11,423 bases of DNA, taken from assembly GCA_027604505.1 (NCBI GenBank), contig JADIIX010000359.1, positions 1 to 11,423 of the forward strand, given 5' to 3'. The position numbers and the translations under genes are program-made. A model generated the notes under the pieces. The model was not told where the DNA came from, did not search any database, and was given only the letters and a program-made list of their open reading frames with translations. This document shows positions 1-7,360 of this stretch, piece after piece. Source of the DNA: Gonapodya sp. JEL0774. Taxonomy: Eukaryota; Monoblepharomycota; Monoblepharidomycetes; Monoblepharidales; Gonapodyaceae. Numbering within the stretch: position 1 is the stretch's first letter; each line of letters begins with the position of its first letter.

Positions 1-1696
1 GTCGTCAGAACCCCCTGCTCCTCTTGACGGCGAGAGCACAGACGTAGACATTGTGCTAGCTGTACCAGCTCCAACAGGACCTGCACCCATCATTCGTTTC
101 GAAGTCACTCTTTGCATCCTGACAGTACGCCTTGTCGGCATCCGACCACGAACAGAAATCGCATGCCTACTCTTCTTTTGCGACCTTGCAGGCGTACGAG
201 GCGACGTGGAGTCTGCGAGAGAGGCGTCGAGAGGGGCGGGGATTATTGCCCTGCTCGGTGATTCTTTTGTATCTTGAGGTGCGGAAGGCGACGAAGTTCC
301 AAGAGGTGCGTCATCCTCATCGTCCCACCCTTGCTCACCGACATTGCGAGGGTCTGCTGGTGGCGCACCGTCCACCTCCACGATTTGCACGACTACCTTC
401 TCCCCAGAAAGCTTTCGCGAGTTGAGATTTCGACCAGGTGATGAAGGGCCCTTCTTCGACAACCCAATCCTCCGAGATCGATGGGAAGAGGCCAGTCGCA
501 GCAAAGCCGGATCTAGGGACGAAACGAGGCCAAAGTCTGGTGGTGGCACCAGAGTTCCGTCGGGCAATACGATTGGCGCGCGGTCAGGTAGGGCAGACAT
601 GGGACCACCGGCTTTGGACTTGCTTTGGTGGCGGAGCATAGCGCGGACAGATAGGCGGAGAGAAGCGTCCATGCGCTTTGCAGAGAAGACCTTTGGGGAC
701 CGTCCGGCGCCAATCGAGGTGGGAGTTCCCAAAGCGTTGGCGTAGATTTGGAGAAGCTGGGGTGTGGGCACAACCGATGATCCAGCAGACTGCGGGTGCG
801 GAGTTTTATCCATGGTCGTCGCGGACGTCGCTGTTGTCGGGCGTTCGGTGACGAGTTTGGTTTCGCTCACCTCGGATGTCAAGCCTACGGGCGAGGTACT
901 TCCACGTGCTAGAAGAGTGGTAGCATGTTGTGACTTGTAGCGGGCGACTGAAGGCAGTTGTGCAGACGGGTTGGGTACTTCATGGAGTGCAGGAACGGCC
1001 TGGACGAGCATGGGAGTGACAGGCACGGAAGCCGTGAACACCTCCGGCGGCACTGTAGTTACAAGCTCCACAACAACGGGCCTTGTTGGTGTTCGAGTAA
1101 CAGGTGCGTGAGCCTTTTCTACGTCAGGCAAGCGGATGGACTGAGCTCGGGCGAGAGATTTCGGAGATTCAATGGAGAGAGGTTTTTGGTCCGCTCCATG
1201 GGTGGCTTCCGGTCCAAGAAGATTCGCGGAGCTTGCCGAAGCACTCCCATTATTTGGGTTAGAGGTGATTCTGGCCAGTTTTGTTGGGCTGTTCGTATGA
1301 CGTTGTTGCTTTCGGACGCGACAGCAGTCAGTCAGTCGTATCACAGTGTACAGGAGAACTCCCAGAGCAGCACCAATGAGAGAGAATGTCACAATTGTCC
1401 ACGTGCGGGTGAGACGAATGGGCCCAATGACCACAATTGCGGGGTCTGAATCATCCGTGTTCTGAGAAATGGGTCAGAGATGAAAGCGATAAGAAGGTTG
1501 ACGGGGACGGATCTATATGGGCTGGATTACACATACAGAGATCACATCATCTGTCGTGTATAGGCCAAGATAGAGCGGAATGTAAGATCGTATGAGAGAG
1601 TATATCCACACAGTCAGTAATAGTGCACTCACCAGCGCGAACAACCAGTGCAAGTCCGATGCAGCCGAGGGCTAGGCCATTCAAAGTATTCAACAT
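1..1696 (-). CDS. Single-pass membrane protein with long disordered cytosolic tail (partial, runs off left edge)
   Basis: Family not recognised. Three exons were read on the minus strand: 1696-1633, 1550-1537 (14 nt) and 1461-1, the last open for 487 codons to the window edge. The visible protein is 513 residues without a stop. Residues 1-21 look like a short signal peptide or anchor (LNGLALGCIGLALVV core). About 25 polar residues follow, then a clear membrane segment at about 47-67 (core TFSLIGAALGVLLYTVI), a Cys-Cys pair and a basic stretch (CCRVRKQQRH). That order fits an outside-in type I topology. The rest is low-complexity Ser/Pro/Thr/Ala-rich sequence with many Ser-Pro sites, an acidic patch (DDEDD) and basic patches, probably disordered and cytosolic. 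The start at 1696 is chosen because it gives the hydrophobic leader, and because exon 3 has an in-frame TGA just upstream of its acceptor, so it cannot start by itself. A signalling or scaffold role is only a guess. Confidence 0.78.
1537..1550 (-). other. 14-nt microexon of the membrane-protein gene
   Basis: The microexon is flanked by a CACGACAG acceptor (intron 1551-1632, donor GTGAGT) and a GTATGT donor (intron 1462-1536, acceptor TTTCTCAG, with a CTGAC branch-like site). Exon 1 ends in phase 1. The 14 nt complete the split Asp codon and add Asp-Val-Ile-Ser, restoring the frame of the long third exon. Splicing exon 1 directly to any of the other visible acceptors (after ATCCAG, ATATAG or TTTCTCAG) leads to a stop codon. 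This is inferred from sequence alone. Confidence 0.65.
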
Positions 1697-2377
1697 CGTC
1701 CGCAAAATCTATGATCGGACTGATATCGGTGCACCGGGTCGACTGAAGATATTGACTCCCTTGGAGCATCTTCGCACTTCGCAGGTCGGCATGCTCAATC
1801 TTCTTCCGGAGAGCTGGATATGCTACTTATCCGTTGAAAAATAGCATTTCACGGGTTTCCTGAGTATTTTTCATGGCCGATCCCGGGAACGTTTTCAAAT
1901 GGGTAGGCTGTTCTCGAATGGGGCATCGCATCGTATCTAAAACCAACGCCGTGGGACACACTTCGCCGATCGCATAAGTTCGCGTCTTTTCAAAACCTTG
2001 TCCTTCAACGAAATTCCCGCGTCGGGAGTTCTCTGGCTATAAGGCGAGTGAAACTAGATAGGTGGTACTCGGCCACAGCCCAGTCGAGTAAAAAGCATGA
2101 ACTACACAGGCAGCCCTGCCACACACACACTAGATCGCTAGGTTTTGCACGAAGACACACAATCTACGCGCTGGGGCCGGGCACCGTCACGGGTTAACGT
2201 GCAGTTGTCGGGGAAACACGGGTGCAAAAAGCGCGCATTACCTTCTCCCGCCACACAATGAACATGACTATTAGATTGTGCGATTGTCTTTGGAAATCGG
2301 TTATAAGGCATTTTGGAGGGATGGCTTGTGTACATTACTGCCCAAAACATAGAACACCAGCAGCCCACCGAAACAAC
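1697..2377. promoter_or_regulatory. Divergent intergenic region between the membrane-protein and mannosidase genes
   Basis: This 681-bp stretch lies between two divergently transcribed start codons and should hold both promoters and 5' leaders. No convincing gene is seen in it. Visible elements are two copies of TATAAGGC on the plus strand (2038-2045 and 2302-2309), a short CA run near 2120-2130, and a small inverted repeat TCCCG-CGT-CGGGA near 2025. The open frame that begins upstream at 2222 is continuous with the mannosidase gene, but its extra 52 residues are not needed by the family. Confidence 0.6.
2302..2308 (+). promoter_or_regulatory. Candidate TATA element for the mannosidase gene
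   Basis: TATAAGG lies 76 nt upstream of the chosen ATG at 2378, a plausible distance for a fungal core promoter with a short leader. An identical octamer, TATAAGGC, occurs at 2038 in the same orientation. The assignment rests on motif and position only. Confidence 0.3.
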
Positions 2378-4817
2378 ATGTCGTCCCCGATCCGGTCACC
2401 GGAGCGCGCCGCTCTTCTCAATGAGGAGAAAGAGTTCAAGGCATCTCGAACAGCGTATCTCGACCGGATAAACAGGCTCACGAATGGCCTGAAAATCGCG
2501 ACTGCCCTCACCGAGTTCTGGCCGGGAACATCACGATCGCGTGGGGATGTAATGGCGACATCTGAGGTCGAGTCCTTACTCTCGTCTTCCCCATTGACAT
2601 CTCCAATTCGCGCTGGACGGCGGTCTCGCGCTGTCAGGTGGGGTATTGTTGGAGCCTCATGCGTCGCCGTGATGCTCGTCGCCGCTCCATGGGCATACAA
2701 AGAGCGAATGCGTGCAGTAATGGCCCCGCGGCCGATGATGGGGTTTGAGCAAGTCAGATTTTCCGAGTCAATCACATCCACGTCGTTCAACGAAAACGCA
2801 CCGGATCCACGTCCTGGAGCCAAAATTGCTTGGGATCAGTCAACCGAACATTCAAATGAAGATATACACGAATTAATGAATGAATCAACCAATGAACATG
2901 CTTTAGGCTCGCAATGGGTCGCCAGCAGCGATTCGGAAAGAGACCTGGAAGGATCTGTTTCTGTCCAGCACACCGAACAGCCATCTGCAGATGACAAGTC
3001 GAGCTCCCGGGATCCAGAAATGCTTGATTTTATCCGAAACATGATACGTCACGCCTGGAAAGGGTATGTTGCGAAAAATCACTTCGTGAATCTAGTCAAA
3101 ATTCTGACGGTGAGGTCCAAAACCGCAGTTACGTAACTTATGCCGCTCCCCACGACGAACTCTCTCCACTTTCTCGCACTGGCCGTGACTGGCACACTGG
3201 TGGCTCCCTGGCTATGACAGCTGTGGACTCGCTCGACACTCTCTGGATCGCGGGACTGAAAAAGGAGTACGAGGAGGCGAGGGAAATCGTCGAGGCGTTG
3301 AAATTTGACATTGTGAGAGAAAATGGTCGACAAACTTGTGGTACTTTATCGCGGCGCTTACGTCCAATCACCTTGAACTGCAGGATTCCTCGGTCTCATT
3401 CTTCGAAACAACGATCCGTCATCTCGGTGGCCTCCTCTCCGCCCACTCACTTACCACGGATCCTCTTTATGTCCACCTTGCCCATTCTTTGGGACTGAGA
3501 CTTCTCCATGCTGTGGACTCAGTGACTGGACTTGCCGGCGGCGCGGTCAACCTGAAAACCGGTGCACATTCTCAACATGAATGGCTAAGTGGAATGGTCG
3601 GAACCGCGGAAACGGGCACATACGCTCTGGAATTCCTCCACTTGTACCACCTTACAAACGATACGCGGTTCTATGACGCAGTTCAGCATTTGCGTGCGAC
3701 ACTCGCTCACCTTCGCACAACTACGCCTACACCCGGAATATGGAGCGACAGGATCGATCCACATGAAAAACGTGTACTAAGTAAAGGAAGGTACAATGTC
3801 GGGGGTGGCGTGGACAGTTTTTATGAGTATTTGGTCAAGGTTGGAGTTTGGGCTGGTTTGGGTCTTCGCGATGGGAAAGAGACCTCAGTAGACGGGATGA
3901 CGTGGACAGCTGAGTGGCGAGATATGTATGAAGAGAGTGTGGATGTGAGTTGAACTTACGGATCTGCTCCAGCTGGGGAACGAGCGTCAGATTCATCTTG
4001 ACCCATGTCCAGGCGATCCTCGCGAACCTCGCTACAAATTACACGCGAAGCTCAGATGGGGCTTCGATCGCTTTTCTCCCCGCTTGGACACCTCCGTCTC
4101 ACGAAACTAGTATGGAACATCTATCGTGTTTCTTTCCAGGGATGCTTGTGCTTGGTCTGCGTACCTCACCCCACAATTCCAACTCCACGGCGTCGGGAGC
4201 TCGCAATGACCGAATTCTCGATTGGGCAAAAGCGGTTACCGAGGGCTGTGTGAGGATGTACAGCGAGGGTGTTGCGGGAATAGCACCAGAGAATGGAGAA
4301 ATGCAGGGTGACAGAATTCGACCAGCAGGATGGGGTCCATCGCAAAACACCAAGGTGAGTGATGAACTTGGGATCCATTTGTGAACTCGGATATGAACAC
4401 GCTCGCATTACAACTTGACATTCGAAGTACATTCTTCGCCCGGAAACTTTGGAATCCCTATTCGTCCTGTATCGACATACTCACGACCCAATTTATCGGC
4501 GATGGGCGCGTGATATACTTTTCTCGATTGAGCGAGAGTGTCGGGTAGACACCGGTGGCTATGCGGGACTCATTGATGTAGGGAGGCCTACACGTGAAGG
4601 AGGGAGGTCGGACGGCATGGAAAGCTTTTTTATCGCAGAGACGCTTAAGTATGGCTACTTGATTTTTGAAGGGGATGAGGTTGTGAGCTTGGAAGACTGG
4701 GTTTTCAATACGGGTAAGCTCCTTGTTCGCCTTTTTGAATGTCCGAAGCCGACATGACTCCGGGGTCTTGTATTCGCAGAGGCTCATCCATTGCGTATAC
4801 CTGTGCGTCCGGTCTGA
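2378..4817 (+). CDS. Mannosyl-oligosaccharide alpha-1,2-mannosidase, GH47, type II membrane protein
   Basis: Class I alpha-mannosidase that removes alpha-1,2-linked mannose from N-glycans in the ER/Golgi lumen using calcium. Exons: 2378-3063, 3129-3312, 3384-3944, 4013-4354, 4428-4713, 4780-4817; introns are 65-73 nt and all phases agree, giving 698 residues. The protein has an 87-residue N-terminal cytosolic tail, a membrane anchor at about 88-107, a polar stem to about 215, then the catalytic domain starting at the FIRNMIRHAWKGY motif. Family active-site residues are present: Glu298 (FETTIR, acid), Asp434 (VDSFYEY), Glu570 (GIAPEN, base) and Thr686 of FNTEAHP (calcium). RPETLES and MESFFIAETLKY are intact, and Cys516/Cys556 match the conserved disulfide. 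The start at 2378 has an AACAACATG context; an upstream in-frame ATG at 2222 would only add an unneeded extension. Intron 4 ends in the less usual AAG. The gene looks complete and functional. Confidence 0.96.
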
Positions 4818-5041
4818 CTCGGAAAGTTCGTCTAAGGGGACTTCGAGTCATTCCAAGTCTGGGTGATGGAGGGAGATCCATGAAGGCTATGCATTTGATT
4901 ACTAAATTAATAACCTGTGAATATCACTCTTCTCATCTTCTGAGTTGTTCTTCGAACATTTTTATAAATTTATCTGGTCCCAAACTCGGTGCACAGGACA
5001 GAGGGACCCCCAGCTTTAGTGGGCACCCTCAACCACAGGAG
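4818..5041. other. Short intergenic spacer between mannosidase and F-box gene
   Basis: These 224 bp separate the mannosidase stop from the next start on the same strand, so 3' end formation of one gene and the promoter of the next must share it. The AT-rich stretch at about 4895-4975 (e.g. ACTAAATTAATAACC) is the likeliest polyadenylation area. No gene is seen. Confidence 0.5.
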
Positions 5042-6644
5042 ATGCCCGTTTCTCGATTGGAGCTTCTCCGCACGTTCCGTACCGCTTCGCTTTCTGTCAG
5101 GCCGGATCACCGCACCCCCGAGCTCCTTGCCGCTCTCGCTGTTTGTGAGAATGAGCTCCAACCATTCGAGCGGTGCCTCGCCAAAAAGCTTCCACCCGAG
5201 CTTCTGGATATACTTGTTAAAGATATGTGTCTGAATGATTTGAAAACTATGTCGGTGGTCTGGTGAGTTACAGGACCCTCGTACATCGCTTTTCTCATTT
5301 GATTGGTTTCCTGACTGTAAATACAATCACAGTCGGCAATGGAGCGCAAGCGCGAAGAAGAAAATTTGGAGTGTCATAGACATATCCAACCCAGGAACAA
5401 GTCACACAGCGCTGGCATTACTCCGGCGAGTCGGTCACTCTCTTCTTCCAGTTCCAGTCGGTCGCTTGTCCATTGTCGCTCGAATGTTAATATGCAATTC
5501 GCTCGGAGAGCCGGAAATATCTCTTCCCGATCTCAATGGTGTGCAGTCGATCCGGTTCAAAGAACCGTTACCCAATTTGTGGGATGATTGGTGGGGGTCC
5601 AGAGAAGCCCGCAGCCTCGCATTGCGACGTCTAAGCGCCTTGAGTAATCTTTCGAAAGTCGAGATACTCTGGCCGGATCCCGAAATTCTCTCAGAAGGAA
5701 AGCGCTGTCTATTAACCCTGCTGAAGGACCTCAGGATTCGGACGCTAAAAGTTCAACTCCCGAGGTTGCGGCGTGGACACCGATTTTCAGATGTCAATGG
5801 CACACCTCTTGCCTTATCAGTGAAGGAGTTGGCTGTTGTGGAGGTCGATAGTGAAGGAGTCGTGCTTCCAACCTATTGGGCCAACGACCATCACGCCTTG
5901 GATGTGACCAGCCTTCTCTTGTCCTTCCAGAATCTGCGTAGCCTAATTGTTCGTGGTAACTTCATTATTGGTCGAGATGGCTCAAACCAGAAACCTTTCG
6001 GTCAGCTCCTTGGATGGACGAAGCTTAACAATCTCGACATCAACATTAATCGGGTATCGGATTTTGACCTCAGTCATCTTTTGAGCTACATAGTAGCTGA
6101 ATGTTCCACCTCTCTCAATCGACTTGGATTTCTGGTTAGCACCTACCGCAATGTCCTGGACATTTGGAATCCAGGTTGTGTGCTAAGCAATCTGTCAGAA
6201 CTCTCGCTGGGAGTGAACTCGAATCTGGATAGGACTGTCAGTGATGGTGAACTCTTCTCCAACAAATTTTGCGACTTTCTCGCCCGTTGCCCAAATATTA
6301 GCAGTTTGACTCTCCGAGGGATTCCCATACTCGACCAGGGAATTATTTCAAATATTGCAACAAGTTGCCCCTCCATTAAGTGTCTCGTTCTTTCCGAAGT
6401 GTCTTGGCTTGATGTTGCCAACGTGGTATCGAACCTCCCTCTCCTTCGTTTTTTGCGAGTTATTGGCCTGAAGAACGAGAATATTAATGGTCCTCCAGCG
6501 GCTGTCGAGACATTGATCAGCCACCAGCACCTGAGGAGATTTGATGTGCTAGACACTGCATATTTGCTCGAAACAGTTAACATGTCAGAGGAACCGATGG
6601 TCAGGCTCTTTCGACGTTTTGGAAAGTTCATAACGACGCATTAG
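5042..6644 (+). CDS. F-box protein with leucine-rich C-terminal region
   Basis: Two exons, 5042-5262 and 5333-6644, joined across a 70-nt intron (donor GTGAGT, acceptor CACAG, CTGAC branch site), give 510 residues. An F-box lies at about residues 49-90: KLPPELLDILVKDM, then LKTMSVVCRQWSASAKKKIW, with the Cys codon split by the intron. F-box proteins bind Skp1 and act as substrate receptors of SCF ubiquitin ligases; this is family knowledge, and the substrate here is unknown. The remainder has irregular leucine-rich stretches such as LSNLSELSLGVNS and CPNISSLTLRGIPILDQG, consistent with a degenerate LRR substrate-binding region. The frame is open upstream of 5042, but there is no good earlier start outside the mannosidase 3' region. 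Many paralogues are usual in agaricomycete genomes. The coding call is firm; the function is only as precise as the F-box. Confidence 0.87.
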
Positions 6645-6869
6645 CAAAGCCAGCGGACTTTGTTGGAAAGTCGTGAATCTTTGCCGAACACCGTTTTCGC
6701 TTGATTCCTTACCATCTTCTCCATCGGGATATCGTTCCAAGAGAAATCGTAATCTGGACAGCTGACCTCACTTTCCCCGCCCGGTCCTACTTTCCTGACT
6801 AATAATACATCGATAAACACTTTGTTTTGTCCCGAAAACAATTCATTTTACACCTCTGGCGTTGTGAGA

Positions 6870-7175
6870 TCACGGCACTTCCCTTAACACTTGACAGAGT
6901 ACTCGGATATCAGAAACAGGTAGGGACAAGACACCATTGAGTGTGATCTTTCCGCAATAGTCTCGGATATACATAACATTATCGGCCATGGCCGGGTTTG
7001 TCTGCAATATGGACTTCTTTCCTACAAAGCTTCTTGGTTTCCCAGCGGAAAGCAAACATGCAACTTCAGACGTAGCCGCAAGTCTTTGCGTGGGCAGAAG
7101 CGTATATTCTGCTGTACTTCTAAATTTTTTCCCCTCGTTGTGGCTATTATTGTGGGGACTAAATTCTCCATACAA
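6870..7175 (-). pseudogene. Possible minus-strand gene relic
   Basis: A 101-codon minus-strand frame whose last ~50 residues read like protein (ILQTNPAMADNVMYIRDYCG, then a leucine/valine-patterned stretch). The phrase loosely resembles segments of fungal F-box-associated repeats (a 'NPxxAxxVxxI' pattern). There is no recognisable domain, no F-box, and no clear spliced extension up- or downstream. It may be a decayed fragment of an F-box-family gene or simply a chance frame. The evidence is weak. Confidence 0.15.
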
Positions 7176-7270
7176 GTTTCATGGCCTTATTTGTGATATA
7201 TGCACCGTCCACCCATCCCTACCAAGCAGCACCCGATACATAACTCTTTCGAGTTATCGATAAAGGCACT

Positions 7271-7277
7271 TGAGTCA
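7271..7277. promoter_or_regulatory. TGAGTCA (Gcn4/AP-1-type) site upstream of the AP-2 mu gene
   Basis: This is an exact match to the palindromic bZIP consensus TGA(C/G)TCA, ending 83 nt before the AP-2 mu ATG. Fungal Gcn4/CpcA proteins bind this sequence. A 7-mer can occur by chance, so function is unproven. Confidence 0.25.
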
Positions 7278-7360
7278 GCCATTCCTCTGCTCCGCGAGCC
7301 GTTGTTTCCTCTGGCCCATTCTTCCATACGCGGTCTGTCGCTACCGCCACCGGCAACTAA

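Larger units (their letters stand above)
6645..7360. other. Intergenic region between F-box and AP-2 mu genes
   Basis: This 716-bp stretch holds the F-box gene's 3' end and the AP-2 mu promoter. AT-rich sequence at about 6800-6850 (AATAATACATCGATAAACAC) is a plausible polyadenylation area. Open frames of 66-101 codons exist on both strands, but none is clearly a gene; the best candidate relic is described separately. A Gcn4/AP-1-type TGAGTCA lies at 7271-7277. Confidence 0.5.

Noticed and set aside
958-1449. Plus-strand open frame of 163 codons
   Set aside because: It lies opposite the continuous 487-codon minus-strand exon that encodes the membrane segment, and its translation has no domain-like features.
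2222-2377. Upstream in-frame ATG extending the mannosidase by 52 residues
   Set aside because: The extension has no family counterpart, contains a likely promoter element, and the ATG at 2378 has a better context and precedes a normal anchor.
2335-2823. Minus-strand open frame of 162 codons
   Set aside because: Antisense shadow of mannosidase exon 1, with no recognisable features.
3945-3990. Alternative acceptor at 3990 for mannosidase intron 3
   Set aside because: It would make a 46-nt intron and shift the frame; the acceptor at 4012 keeps the conserved reading.
6143-6631. Minus-strand open frame of 162 codons
   Set aside because: Antisense to the F-box protein's leucine-rich region, which is clearly the coding strand.
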